A DNA stretch of 64,000 nucleotides from Hymenobacter volaticus (GCF_022921055.1 NZ_CP095062.1:266359-330358); one strand, 5' to 3'. Positions 30,545-40,363 are shown, counted from the stretch's first letter. Notes: a model not told the origin generated them from the sequence alone. Program-made: numbers and translations.

Positions 30545-30705
30545 GTCATGCTGAGCGGAGTGCAACGAAGTCGAAGCATCTCGCTAGTGTGGTAAACTCT
30601 TTTGTAGGGTCAACGATGCGTGCGAGATGCTTCGACAAGCTCAGCATAAAAGGTATCGTTAGGCAACGTCAGCACGCGAGATGCTTCGGCTACGCTCAGC
30701 ATGAC
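30545..30705. repeat. Three REP-like palindromic repeat units
   Basis: A 40-bp unit (30545-30584) that begins ATGCTGAGCGGAGT and ends GCATCTCGC is followed by two inverted partial copies at 30622-30647 and 30676-30705, which begin GCGAGATGCTTCG and end GCTCAGCAT. The block is flanked by GTTGCCTAAC (30528-30537) and its complement (30658-30667). It is between convergent genes, the usual location of such elements in these genomes. Confidence 0.75.
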
Positions 30706-30808
30706 CTCTAGTTTAGCAAAGTCAGCACACCAGATCTTCGACTCCGGTAAATCACACCCAGCTTGAAATGCACGTGGGCTGTGGCAGTATGAATGCTGAG
30801 CTCAGACC

Positions 30809-33274
30809 TCAATCGTCATCGTCGTCATCCTTGCGCTTTTGCTCTAGCTGTAGGAAAGCGCCACGGCGGGGAGCCGGAGCCACAGCGTTTTCGCCTTTGA
30901 TGGCCTTCCATATTACCTCGTTCAGTTCCAAGTCCGGAATGGCATCCTCATTAGCCAAGTTGAAGCGCTCCGACTTTTCCGCGCTTTTGTTCCAGGCCAC
31001 ATTGCGGGCATCTAGGTTCACGCGGGCAGCTTTTGCTTGGTATGGGGTCAGTGTGGGCGTTGCCGTGAAGCAGTCGGAGAGAGGCAAGGCGGCGGCATCG
31101 TATTGGCTCATTGGCGGTAAGCCGAGAATCAGCTCCATGGTGCGCAAGATGCCGGAGGTGGAGTAGAGCGTATGGTTGACGCTGTTGCGGCGCGTGTAGG
31201 GGCTAATAACAAAAGCCGGCGAGCGATGCGCATCCACATGGTCGGGCCCGTTTTGCGCGTCGTCTTCCAGCACGAATATGGCCGTCTCTTTCCAGATGGC
31301 GCTTTTCGATAAGTGCTCCACCAACTGCCCGAGGGCCAAGTCGTTGTCGGCGACGGCCGCAATGGGCGTGTACTTGCCTTTGCGTTGGCCGCTGGTGTGG
31401 TCGTTGCTGAGCCGGATGGTGCTGAACTGCGGGACGGCACCCTTCGCCAACAACGAGTCGAAGTCCTGCTTCCAAATCCGAACCCGCTCCACATCTTTGA
31501 TGTCCATGTTGAAGCCGGGCGACTTCGGGCAGATGTGGTTTTCCAGCGACTTGAGGGTGGCTTTTCCATTGTCGGCAAACTCACCGTAGCTGCGGTAGCT
31601 CAGGCCTGCCCGTTGGCAGTAGTCCCAAATGTACCCGTCGCGGGGGTAGGCAATTTTGCGGGTGCCTTCATAGTCGTAGGTGCCGCCGCGGCCGCCGTAG
31701 TTGGTGGGCCAGGTTTTCTCGGTGTAGTCGGTGGCGTAAGCGGCCATGCTCCAGTTATGGCCATCGGCGCTTACTTCGGCATTCACGTAGAAATTGTCGA
31801 GCAGCACAAACTCGCGAGCCAGCGCGTGATGGTTGGGCGAAACCTTCTCGGGGAATATGCATAAGGTCGAGTCCCCGTTGCCTTCGGGCATGTCCCCTAG
31901 AATTTGGTCGTAGGTGCGGTTTTCTTTGATCACATAGAACACGTACTTGATGGGCGACTTTTCTCCGACCTGCTTCGGAATGGGGTTGCCTGCCTCGCTT
32001 GTACTCTTGACTTTTGTTTGGCCTGTGAAAGGTGAATTGGCATACACCTGCTTGGAATAGGCAGTTAGCTGCGTTTCGTCGGGTTGCTGAATAAACGACA
32101 AAGTGCCCTTAAACAAGCTGCCGATGTACTGCACTTGCTGTTGCCCCGTGATGCCCGTATGGGAGCCGCTATTGTCGGTTTTCTTCACGGGCTGCGGACC
32201 GGCTGGGTTAGGCAAGGACGAGAAACCTTTGCCGTTGGCAACCAGAATTTTGCGCCCCAAGGCTTTCACGCTCGTCGGGTACCAGCCCGTAGGAATAAAG
32301 CCCCGAGCCGAGCTTTTGCCCGGTGTAGCGACATTGAACACCGCCAAACAGTTGTTGTCGGCGTTGGCGATGTAGAGGGTCTTCTCGTCAGGCGAAAGCG
32401 CCAGCGCATTAGTGGTAGAGCCCGTGAGTTTAGTTGGGTACAGCGCCGTGGAAATAACCTCCAACACCTTGCGGGCGCGGGTGTCAATCAACGAAACCGA
32501 GTTGTCGTTGGCATTAGCCACGAACAGGTACCGGCCATTGCGGGTCTGAGTTAACTCATTGGGGTGACTTTCTGTGGCAACTTCGCCAGTTAACTGCCCC
32601 GTTTGAGTGTCGTAGAATGCTATCTTGTCGCCGCCCCAGAGCGAGATATATAGCGTTTTCTTGTCGGGTGACAGTAAGCAGCCGTAAGCTTCGTGCCCTA
32701 GCGCCACCTTTTTGACAGTGGCTTTGGTACGGGTGTCCACTACGTACAGCGAGTTGTCTTCCTTGGTGACAGTGTAGAGTAAATGCCGCTTGTTGTCCAG
32801 TTCAATCCCAGTGGGGCTGATTTTGTCTTTAGGCCACGCCTTACCCAGTCGGAGGGTATCCGCTGGACCGAGCTTGTTGCCTGCCGTGTTGTAAACCAGA
32901 ATAATGTTGTCGTTGCCACCGGATGCATAAAGCTGCTTGCTGTCGGCGCTGAACTTCAGGCCGTACCAAGATTTGGCAATTACCTTTTCATCGAGCAGCT
33001 TTTCGGTTTTCGAATCGAGCAGCTGAATGGTCTGCTGGCTCTGCCCGTTGTTGGTAACTGCCAGCAGTTTCCCGTTGGGCGACACTTGCAGGTTCAGTGG
33101 CAAGTCACCGAGCGGCAATGAGTTGGTGCCAGCCGGGCTTAAGTACCAGCCATTGGGCAGCAGCACTCGGCCCGCCTGGCTAGTGAAAACGGGTTGCTGT
33201 GCCTGCGTTGTGAACACAGTGGCAGCATTGAGTGCCAGCCAACAGCCAAAAAGTATCTTATGAGTGGTATGCAC
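30809..33274 (-). CDS. Secreted beta-propeller / alkaline phosphatase-superfamily phosphoesterase
   Basis: An approximately 821-residue protein. There is no ATG at the start: I use GTG 33274 because the signal peptide (HTTHKILFGCWLALNAATVF) follows it, with TTG 33292 as alternative. A YVTN-type seven-bladed propeller (about 30-400, blades with LSPDKKTLYISLWGGDKI) is followed by a phosphoesterase domain (KENRTYDQILG, NFYVNAEVSADGHNWSMAAY, LEDDAQNGPDHVDAHRSP). The second domain is of the acid-phosphatase/phospholipase C type. The C-terminus is acidic, ending in an Asp run. Its role in glycan use is unclear; it may release phosphate from bound or substituted polymers. Confidence 0.82.
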   Translation of the reverse strand: MHTTHKILFGCWLALNAATVFTTQAQQPVFTSQAGRVLLPNGWYLSPAGTNSLPLGDLPLNLQVSPNGKLLAVTNNGQSQQTIQLLDSKTEKLLDEKVIAKSWYGLKFSADSKQLYASGGNDNIILVYNTAGNKLGPADTLRLGKAWPKDKISPTGIELDNKRHLLYTVTKEDNSLYVVDTRTKATVKKVALGHEAYGCLLSPDKKTLYISLWGGDKIAFYDTQTGQLTGEVATESHPNELTQTRNGRYLFVANANDNSVSLIDTRARKVLEVISTALYPTKLTGSTTNALALSPDEKTLYIANADNNCLAVFNVATPGKSSARGFIPTGWYPTSVKALGRKILVANGKGFSSLPNPAGPQPVKKTDNSGSHTGITGQQQVQYIGSLFKGTLSFIQQPDETQLTAYSKQVYANSPFTGQTKVKSTSEAGNPIPKQVGEKSPIKYVFYVIKENRTYDQILGDMPEGNGDSTLCIFPEKVSPNHHALAREFVLLDNFYVNAEVSADGHNWSMAAYATDYTEKTWPTNYGGRGGTYDYEGTRKIAYPRDGYIWDYCQRAGLSYRSYGEFADNGKATLKSLENHICPKSPGFNMDIKDVERVRIWKQDFDSLLAKGAVPQFSTIRLSNDHTSGQRKGKYTPIAAVADNDLALGQLVEHLSKSAIWKETAIFVLEDDAQNGPDHVDAHRSPAFVISPYTRRNSVNHTLYSTSGILRTMELILGLPPMSQYDAAALPLSDCFTATPTLTPYQAKAARVNLDARNVAWNKSAEKSERFNLANEDAIPDLELNEVIWKAIKGENAVAPAPRRGAFLQLEQKRKDDDDDD

Positions 33275-33292
33275 GGAGCAGGGAGAAAACAA

Positions 33293-33665
33293 GGGTAACA
33301 GAATTCTGCTTGCGCTCCTGAATTAGCCAGAAGCTAGGCCAAAGCTAGCGTCCCATCAGGATTCTAGATGTCCGGCGGGAAGTTACCATTTTGTTATGCT
33401 CCTCGATTGATTAGCAGCAAGGGTAGTTTTAGAACAATTGTTTCTTTGTTTTCTATAAGCTAACCTGTACGTTATAGCCGATTTATGTGGCTGGAATGGT
33501 AAAGCTTAACCAGTAAAACGATAGAAATACGGCGGAAATCAGCATGTAATTTCTATTCGTTGCAAAAACGATTTAGCTTAGCGGGAAAGGAACAAGGAAT
33601 AAGCGAGACAATTCCGTATCTTTTCCCCGTTTAGTTTTTCCCATCTTTCGTCCTACCCCACTGTT
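33293..33665. other. Divergent promoter region, no gene seen
   Basis: AT-rich spacer between the phosphoesterase and the Gfo/Idh gene. TATCTTTT near 33617 loosely resembles the Bacteroidota -7 element TAnnTTTG, but I would not rely on it. Confidence 0.35.
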
Positions 33666-35113
33666 ATGAGCCAAACCCCGATTCTTCATCACGCCGCGAG
33701 TTTATCAAACAAAGCGCAGCGGCCGTGGCCACCTTCATGATTGTTCCGCGCTTTGTGCTCGGGGGGCGCGGCTATACCGCCCCGAGCGACCAGTTGGTAG
33801 TAGCCGGCGTGGGAGTAGGAGGCAAGGGCGAAAGTGATATAGCAGCGTTTGCCAAAACCGGTAAAGCCCGCATCGGCTACCTGTGCGACGTTGACACCCG
33901 ACGAGCAGCCAAATCTGTGCAAGCTTTCCCACAAGCCAAGTACTACAAGGATTGGCGGGAAATGCTCGACAAGGAAGGCAAGAATATCGACGCGGTTTCG
34001 GTGTCTACGCCCGACCACAACCATGCCGTCGTGACCTTGGCCGCCATGCAGCTCGGCAAGCACGTGTACGTGCAAAAACCTTTAACTCACGACTTGCATG
34101 AAGCACGCGCCCTGACCGAAGCCGCCAAACGCTACAAAGTGGTAACCCAGATGGGTAACCAAGGTGCCTCCAACGACGGCGTACGGCAACTTCAGGAGTG
34201 GTACGACGCCAAAATCATCGGCGACGTGCATACGGTGTACTGCTGGACCGACCGGCCCGTGTGGCCGCAGGGCATTGCCTGGCCTACCGCTAAAGCAAGC
34301 ACGCCCGCGGAACTAGACTGGGATTTGTGGCTCGGTACGGCGCCTTACCGAGAGTATGTTGATAAGCTGGTGCCCTTCAACTGGCGCGGCTGGTGGGACT
34401 ATGGCACCGGCGCCCTTGGCGACATGGGCTGCCACCTGTTGGAAGCGCCTTTCCGCGTGCTGAATCTGCAATACGCCTCGGCTGTACAAGCCAGCGTAGG
34501 CAGCGTGTACGTCGACGAATTCAAGCGCGGCTACTTCCCCGAAAGCTGCCCGCCCTCCAGCCACGTCACGCTCACCTTCCCGAAAACCAACAAAACCAAT
34601 GGTGAAGTAACGGTGCATTGGATGGACGGTGGCATCCAGCCTGAGCGCCCCGACGAGCTAGGCCCCAACGAAGTATTTGGCGACGGAGGCAATGGCATTC
34701 TTTTCGTGGGTAAGAAAGGCAAGATGATGGCCAGCACTTACTCGGCGGATCCGCGCTTGCTGCCTACCTCGCGCACCCAAGAAGTGAAGGTGAAGCAAAC
34801 CTTGGCCCGCGTACCCGGAGGCGCTAACGGCCACTATGGGCAGTGGGTGGAAGCTTGCTTGGCCGGTTATGGCAACAAGCAAGTTAGTTCGCCTTTCGAG
34901 CTGGCAGGCCCTTTAACAGAAGCACTGCTCATGGCCAACCTCGCTATTCGAGGCTACGATTTGCAACGTCCGAATGTCAACGGCCAGGGCATGACGTATC
35001 CTGGTCGCGGCGTGGAATTGCTGTGGGACAACAATCAAATGAAGGTAACCAACCTGGATGAGGTTAACCGCTTTGTGAAGCGTGAGTACCGCACGGGTTG
35101 GCACCTAGGCTAA
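33666..35113 (+). CDS. Tat-exported Gfo/Idh/MocA family oxidoreductase (frameshifted at 5' end)
   Basis: Joined, this is a 482-residue NAD(P)-dependent sugar oxidoreductase of the Gfo/Idh/MocA family. The open frame without correction begins only at a GTG at 33725. If one C is added to CCCC 33676-33679, the protein starts at ATG 33666 and reads into a twin-arginine signal, SRREFIKQSAAAVATF. The Rossmann motif GVGVGGKG, the VSTPDHNH segment, QKPLTHDLHEA and WWDYGTGALGDMGCH follow. Tat export means that the enzyme is folded with cofactor before it moves to the periplasm. It would act on released sugars or glycosides. Confidence 0.88.
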
Positions 35114-35122
35114 GCTTATGCT

Positions 35123-35155
35123 GTGCCCGCTGGGTGAATGCCGCCCAGCGGGCAC
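35123..35155. terminator. Stem-loop between convergent genes
   Basis: GTGCCCGCTGGG (35123-35134) pairs with CCCAGCGGGCAC (35144-35155). It can stop transcription coming from both sides. Confidence 0.7.
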
Positions 35156-35174
35156 GGCCAAGCAAAGCGACTTA

Positions 35175-36025
35175 TTAAGCGGACGGCAATAATTGCTGCG
35201 CGATGCGTAAGGCCGCGGCAAGGACTTGTCCGTGCATATCTGCTTGTGGATCGTAGGAAGCAAAGGTAACGGCGCTAATCGGCAGTTGCTGTTGCACGGT
35301 CTCCAAGACGGCAAGCACCTGCGCCAGTGTCAAGCCGCCAGCGGAAGCATACGAATTAGCACGGCCTACTTGCTTGGCGTCAAGCACGTCCAAGTCTATA
35401 TGTACATAGCAGTGAGCTACCTGCGCAGCCAAGGCCTTTACTGAAAGTGTTAGCGCGTTGGCAACTTGCGCGCTCACTTGCTCGGGTGCTAGCAAGGTTA
35501 CGCCAGCTTCTTGGAGGGCAGCTAATTCTAGTGTATCAAAGTTCCGGCCGCCGACGTGGAGCACGCGCGTTGGCGGTACGGGTTTGAAGCCGGGCACCGA
35601 ACAGGCTAGCGGTTGCCAGCACTGCCCCGTAAGAACAGCGAGGCCCATGCCATCAAGAAAGCCACTTTCACTGGTTTCGGGGGTGTTGAAGTCGCCGTGC
35701 GCATCCAGCCACACGACCCCAACGTCTTCGTAAGGCAAGCCCGCTACCGCGCCTAACGATGCCCGCAATTACCGGCCAATACCAGCGGAAAACGGCCTTG
35801 AGTATGTGCCTGCCTAACCTGCTCGGCCAATTGTCGGTTTAAAGCAAAACTGGAATTGATTTCGGTCGGGGACGGGTCCTGAAGCCTGATAACTTCGGAA
35901 ATGCACCGGTGGCCGGCATACCCTAACTGCGGCTTCAACTCCGCCAGCAGGCGGGCTGGTCCTGCGCCCATACTCCAAGACTCACGAGCCGAATCGTAAG
36001 GCACTACTAACAAAGAGACATCCAT
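35175..36025 (-). CDS. Arginase family protein (frameshifted)
   Basis: Joined, this is a 283-residue ureohydrolase-fold protein. Metal-site motifs are WLDAHGDFNTP and HIDLDVLD. The first position, which in classical arginases is GGDHS with a His ligand, is AGNCGASLG here, so that His is Cys. The frame breaks at CCC 35762-35764 (GGG in the gene); one more G restores LAGNCGASLGAVAGLPY. The family includes arginase, agmatinase and formimidoylglutamase; substrate cannot be assigned. It is upstream of no obvious partner and differs in theme from the glycan genes. Confidence 0.8.
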
Positions 36026-36052
36026 ACAGCTAATTAACAGAAAATGAAGCGC

Positions 36053-37183
36053 CTAGGCGGTCAGCTTTCCGCTGAGCGTCACAGCTCCGAGCGATACGCC
36101 TAGAAAACGGCAATACTGCGCGGCAGCACGTTCAAGCTCAGTATGTGATATGCGCACTGGTAGAAAACCATGTACGTCGATTTCAACTGTGGTCTTACTT
36201 GGCTTCGACTTCCACGTGCCCACAATTTGCCCATCAACTACAACCATCTGCTTGAATATGCCATTGGCGCCGGGGCATAGTTGGCTTGAGTGCTCGGTGG
36301 CCAACACCGCACTACGGTCTTTGTAACCGAGAAGGTATTCGTCGAAGCCGGGCAGCAGGCAAACCCTGGGTGGCTCAGCTAGGGCGGTAAGGCCCGATGA
36401 GGATGACCACCACAAGGTACTGCCCGCTACTTTCTCTGTTTGTAGGTTGGCTTTGATGGCTTCATGGCCCTGCCGGACTTCGGCCATAGGTAGACCAGTC
36501 CAACCGGCGAAATCGTGTAGAGTGGCCGGGCCGTGGCTGGTAAAGTAGCGGGTGGCTAGTTCGGCTAGTGCTTCTTCTCTCGATAAGTTTCGAGGGGTTG
36601 GCAGCCACTCCTCTAACAGCACGAATGTCTGCTCGTTGTCTTGCCGAGGTCCAAAGCAGATAAAGCCTTCTAGTGCCAACGACCAGAGCAGATGATACCC
36701 GCGATGGCCTTGCGGACTGATCCCCGCTTGCGTTAGTGCCTGCATAAGAGCAGAACGCGGCACCGGTTGACCGCCACGTAACGCTTCTTGGAATAGGCTC
36801 TTGGTTCGGGTGATAACCGCTTGATCTAGCTCCAGTTGCTTGCGTCTCGTGCTAGCGGCGGCCAGCAGCCTGGGTCCAAAAAGCTGTACCATCCACAGAG
36901 CATCCTCAGCAGATACTAAATGGATGGTCCCGCGCATGAGCCACGTCAGTAATATGTTTCTGTCATTAATGGCCTGATCAACTTCTACCCGAGACGAAGC
37001 CAGCGTGCGTACACCTACGGCCCATACTGCTTGCCCATAGTCTTGCGCTTGCATGGCTCCCATGCAGCGCACCACCGCCGTCGGGTCCACGCATTTTTCC
37101 GCCCCGATACGTTGGCTTGCCATCCGTTGGTGCGCAATAGCAAAGGGCACCGTATCTCGTTCCGGTTGTTCTTGTGGCGGCAT
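36053..37183 (-). CDS. Winged-helix DNA-binding protein, AlkZ-like DNA glycosylase family
   Basis: This 376-residue protein has the PF06224-type fold with tandem winged helices. The motif MQAQDYGQAVW contains Gln45-Ala-Gln47, matching the Q-phi-Q catalytic motif of AlkZ/YcaQ-type glycosylases, which unhook interstrand crosslinks or remove alkylated bases. The C-terminal PGFDEYLLGYKDR segment is also family-typical. It ends 27 bp from the arginase gene on the same strand and may be co-transcribed with it. Confidence 0.82.
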   Translation of the reverse strand: MPPQEQPERDTVPFAIAHQRMASQRIGAEKCVDPTAVVRCMGAMQAQDYGQAVWAVGVRTLASSRVEVDQAINDRNILLTWLMRGTIHLVSAEDALWMVQLFGPRLLAAASTRRKQLELDQAVITRTKSLFQEALRGGQPVPRSALMQALTQAGISPQGHRGYHLLWSLALEGFICFGPRQDNEQTFVLLEEWLPTPRNLSREEALAELATRYFTSHGPATLHDFAGWTGLPMAEVRQGHEAIKANLQTEKVAGSTLWWSSSSGLTALAEPPRVCLLPGFDEYLLGYKDRSAVLATEHSSQLCPGANGIFKQMVVVDGQIVGTWKSKPSKTTVEIDVHGFLPVRISHTELERAAAQYCRFLGVSLGAVTLSGKLTA

Positions 37184-37287
37184 ACGGCAGATATGCTTGA
37201 TGAGCTACCTGTAAGTTAGCAGCTGTACGTTTATAGCTACAAGCACCACGTGCAAACAGTAAGAAGCTCGCCTTTTGGTTTTCCGTG

Positions 37288-38298
37288 TTATTTCCGTTGC
37301 GGATTCCATGCGGCTGGTCCGCCGAAAATGTTCTGGATGGTGTATTGCTTGGCGTCTTTGGCCTTGAGCTGGTGCGACCAGGCCACGCGGCCTTTGGCTG
37401 GTGCACCGAGGCCCCGCGAGTTAAACTCAGCGTAGAAGGCGGTTTTTTCGTTGTCGGGGTTGCGCCAGTTGTCCCAGCCAGTAGCAGTGATGTGGGCACC
37501 CATGTCAGTGTTCAGAAAAACAGTTCGGGCGTGGGGCCGCCAAGGCCGGCCCAGATAAACTTTCGTGGCCTCGGGCGCGGCCGTGAGCTGGCAATCAAGA
37601 AACACAAAGCCGAACTGCTGGCGTGGGGTCGTGGAAGCAGCCGTAATGTAGGAATCGCGCTTACTGAAGATGAGGCAATGGTCGAAGACCGCCGTACTGG
37701 CCCCGAAGATGAAGTCGGTGGTGCCTTCGATGTAGCAGTTCTGGTAGTATTGCCGACTGTTCTCAATGGCCAGAAACAGCGTATCCTGGTGGCCGAGCAT
37801 GCGGCAGTTGCGGAAAATAGCCCGGTCCCCTTCCACGTGCAGGGCTACAGCCTGCCCTACCGGACCGGCCGAGTTTTCGAACGTGATGTTCTCGGCCGTG
37901 AAGTCGTTGCCCTGCACGCGCACCGTGGAGGACGTGTAGGTGGTGTGCTTCTCGGCGTCGCCGGAGTAGTCGCCGTAGGTGATGACGACGCCTTCTTTGC
38001 TTTCGCCGAGTAGGGTGATATGCGTCTTCTGCGAGGGAATCAGCAGTTTTTCCTTGTAGGTGCCGTTCTTGAGGAAGATGGTGGCTTCCACCTGCATAAA
38101 GTCACGCACAGCCATGACGGCTTCCTGAATAGTGCGGTAGTCACCGGAGCCATCGGGCGCGACGGTTAGGCGCACGGCTTTGTTGAAGGACGGCGCTTCC
38201 ACAGGCTTAGGCGTAGCCGCGGGAGGCGCAACTTGTGCGAGTAGGGGAGAGGCCGTTAACAGAACGACACTGGCCAATAGGTATTTCGAAGAGAGCAT
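37288..38298 (-). CDS. Pectin methylesterase, CE8 (first copy)
   Basis: This 336-residue secreted protein (signal about 1-22) is a right-handed beta-helix of carbohydrate esterase family 8. Active-site elements are VGQAVAL (Gln149), GHQDTLF (Gln171, Asp172), GTTDFIFG (Asp195) and LGRPW (Arg251, Trp253); all catalytic residues are intact. It removes methyl groups from homogalacturonan. It is 3 bp from the second pectinesterase and shares its operon. Confidence 0.93.
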   Translation of the reverse strand: MLSSKYLLASVVLLTASPLLAQVAPPAATPKPVEAPSFNKAVRLTVAPDGSGDYRTIQEAVMAVRDFMQVEATIFLKNGTYKEKLLIPSQKTHITLLGESKEGVVITYGDYSGDAEKHTTYTSSTVRVQGNDFTAENITFENSAGPVGQAVALHVEGDRAIFRNCRMLGHQDTLFLAIENSRQYYQNCYIEGTTDFIFGASTAVFDHCLIFSKRDSYITAASTTPRQQFGFVFLDCQLTAAPEATKVYLGRPWRPHARTVFLNTDMGAHITATGWDNWRNPDNEKTAFYAEFNSRGLGAPAKGRVAWSHQLKAKDAKQYTIQNIFGGPAAWNPQRK

Positions 38299-38301
38299 CG
38301 G

Positions 38302-39252
38302 TTAATCTTGGGTGGGGTTCCAGTGGCGTAGCACTACATCGGGAGTATACTGTTTCGCTTCTTGCTCGGTGAGTTGGTGCGACCAAGGCACGCGCTGCTT
38401 GGGCTGGGCTCCCTTGCCTTTATTGCTGTACTCGGCGTAGTAAGCGGTTTGCTTGTTGCTGTCTTTGCCCCAATGGTCCCAACCGGCCGGGTTGATCTGT
38501 GGCCCTAGCTCACAGTTCAGAAACACGGTTTTGGCGTAGGGCCGCCAGGGCCGCCCGAGGTAAAAACTATTGGCTGGCGCATCGCCGGTGATGGTGCAGC
38601 GGTTGAACACGTAGCCGTAGCGCGTGCTGTCGGGCGTGGAAGCAGCCGTGACATAGCCATTCTGCTTGCAGAAGATGGTGCAGTGCTCGAACCAAGCCGT
38701 GCTGCTGCCGAAAATGAAATCCACGGTACCCTCAATATAGCAGTCTTGGTAGTACTGTCGGCTGCCGTAGCCGTAGGTGTACAGCGTGTCCTGGAAGCCA
38801 AGGAAACGGCAGTTCTTGAAGCGGGCTTTGTCGCCGGCTACCCACACGGCTACGGCTTGGCCTACCGGCCCGGAAGAGTTTTGGAAGGTGATGTTCTCGG
38901 CCGAAAAGTCGCCGCCGTAGATGTAGATGCTTGAGGAGCCCGACGTGCCTTTGTCTTCGCCGAAGATGTTTTTCTTTTGGTTGTAATCGTCGTAGGTCAG
39001 AACCGTTTTCGTGGGGTCTTCCCCAATGATTCTCACCAAGTTTTTAGAACCAGCCAGAATCAGTTTCTCTTTGTAGACACCCTTTTTGATGAAAATGGTG
39101 GTCACCTTCTTCCGAAAATCGGGCACCGCATTGAAAGCTTCCTGCACGGTGCGGTAGGTGCCGCTGCCGTCCTGGGCCACGACGAAGTCGTACCCAAACG
39201 CTTGCCCAAGCATCAGCCAGCTTAGGCATACAAAAGAGAGAAAATGCTTCAT
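38302..39252 (-). CDS. Pectin methylesterase, CE8 (second copy)
   Basis: This 316-residue secreted esterase has a signal peptide (1-20). The catalytic set is VGQAVAV (Gln132), GFQDTLY (Gln154, Asp155), GTVDFIFG (Asp178) and LGRPW (Arg234, Trp236). It differs in several loops from the first copy, so the pair may process different methylation patterns or act endo and exo. It precedes the first copy in transcription order, with 3 bp between, after the CE12 gene. Confidence 0.93.
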   Translation of the reverse strand: MKHFLSFVCLSWLMLGQAFGYDFVVAQDGSGTYRTVQEAFNAVPDFRKKVTTIFIKKGVYKEKLILAGSKNLVRIIGEDPTKTVLTYDDYNQKKNIFGEDKGTSGSSSIYIYGGDFSAENITFQNSSGPVGQAVAVWVAGDKARFKNCRFLGFQDTLYTYGYGSRQYYQDCYIEGTVDFIFGSSTAWFEHCTIFCKQNGYVTAASTPDSTRYGYVFNRCTITGDAPANSFYLGRPWRPYAKTVFLNCELGPQINPAGWDHWGKDSNKQTAYYAEYSNKGKGAQPKQRVPWSHQLTEQEAKQYTPDVVLRHWNPTQD

Positions 39253-39330
39253 GAAGTAGAATGAGGCTAGGCGGGTAAGAGCGGGTGGCCCAGCAACTGG
39301 AATCGGAGATTTTGCAAGCTGCTTGGGAAG

Positions 39331-40113
39331 CTAGCGTGCCTGTGGGTCGACGGTTTTGGCAGCCGCGCGTTGTACAATGTGGTTGGCCAGTTCCAGTTTG
39401 AGGGCGCGAATATCAGCTAGTACAATTTGGGCCATTTTGCGGGCCCCGAGTTCATTAAAATGGGTGTTGTCTTCTTTGCCGTCGGGGTAGTTGGGGTGCT
39501 CACCGGGCGCGAGCTGGTTGAATAGGAGCCGCGAGTTTTCGGGACCGAATTGTTGGAGCAGCGCCTGGCTTTCGCGGTCCAGATCAATGAGGGCGACTTG
39601 CTGTTCTCGGGCTGTGGCGCGCACAATCTCGGCATAGACAGCGTGCGTTTCTTCTATTTTGCCTGCTGCGTCGAACTTGCGACGAGCGACGGGCGTCAAA
39701 AGTACTGGCGTTGCCTTTTTGGCGCGGGTTTCCGTGATAAAGCGAACCAAGTAGTTCTTATAGTCCGCTTCTGGCGTGTAGCTCCGCTTGGTTGGTACCT
39801 CGTCGTTGTGGCCGAACTGAATGAAAACGTAGTCGCCTTCTTTGAGGGCGCTGGCCACTGGTTGCCACCGGTTTTCGGCCACGAAGGTTTTGGTGCTGCG
39901 ACCGTTCTGGGCGCGGTTGTCCACAGTCACGGTTTCGTCGAAAAAGTATGCGAAGGGCATGCCCCAGCCCGTTTCGGGGTAGTTCTTAGTTTCCTTTATC
40001 GACAGCGTTGAGTCGCCCACAAGGTAAACCGTGATTTTGCTAGGAGGCAAGCTAAAGGCAGTCAGCCAAAGTAAACTCAGCCCGGCGACAGTTTTCAAAA
40101 GGTAGTTGCGCAT
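39331..40113 (-). CDS. CE12-like rhamnogalacturonan acetylesterase (SGNH hydrolase)
   Basis: This 260-residue secreted esterase begins at ATG 40113 with a signal peptide; an earlier in-frame Met at 40155 adds 14 unusual residues. It shows the SGNH blocks GDST (Ser35), GRS around Gly71, GHND (Asn103) and DNTHFNELGA (Asp/His pair). Such enzymes remove acetyl groups from rhamnogalacturonan. It is the first gene of a minus-strand group with two pectin methylesterases, which supports pectin as the target. A tandem LacI-type operator lies about 220 bp upstream. Confidence 0.9.
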   Translation of the reverse strand: MRNYLLKTVAGLSLLWLTAFSLPPSKITVYLVGDSTLSIKETKNYPETGWGMPFAYFFDETVTVDNRAQNGRSTKTFVAENRWQPVASALKEGDYVFIQFGHNDEVPTKRSYTPEADYKNYLVRFITETRAKKATPVLLTPVARRKFDAAGKIEETHAVYAEIVRATAREQQVALIDLDRESQALLQQFGPENSRLLFNQLAPGEHPNYPDGKEDNTHFNELGARKMAQIVLADIRALKLELANHIVQRAAAKTVDPQAR

Positions 40114-40333
40114 ACAAAGAATGTTGAGAGCAGGTAAACGCGCATGGCAATCCAAGCTATCTGACTACGGCCTGCCATCAAGCGTACTAAATATGAGAAA
40201 TATCCAGTGCCATACTCACCTGTACAGTATGGGTTAAACTCGAAAATTAGAAATCACTAGCGGAGCGGTACTTGCCTGTCGGATAAATATGAATAGAACT
40301 TTTATCAGAAGTAAGTAAATGCAGGTAAATACT

Positions 40334-40363
40334 ATTGGCAACGTTGCCGGCAACGTTGCCAAT
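40334..40363. promoter_or_regulatory. Tandem LacI-type operator (30-bp perfect palindrome)
   Basis: Two adjacent copies of GGCAACGTTGCC (40337-40348 and 40349-40360), each palindromic about a central CG, join in a 30-bp perfect palindrome with flanking ATT and AAT. CG-centred palindromes of this kind are typical LacI-family operators. It lies in the divergent region between the CE12 gene (start 40113) and GH43 (start 40709), so it can govern both directions. No LacI-family gene is present in the window. Confidence 0.75.
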
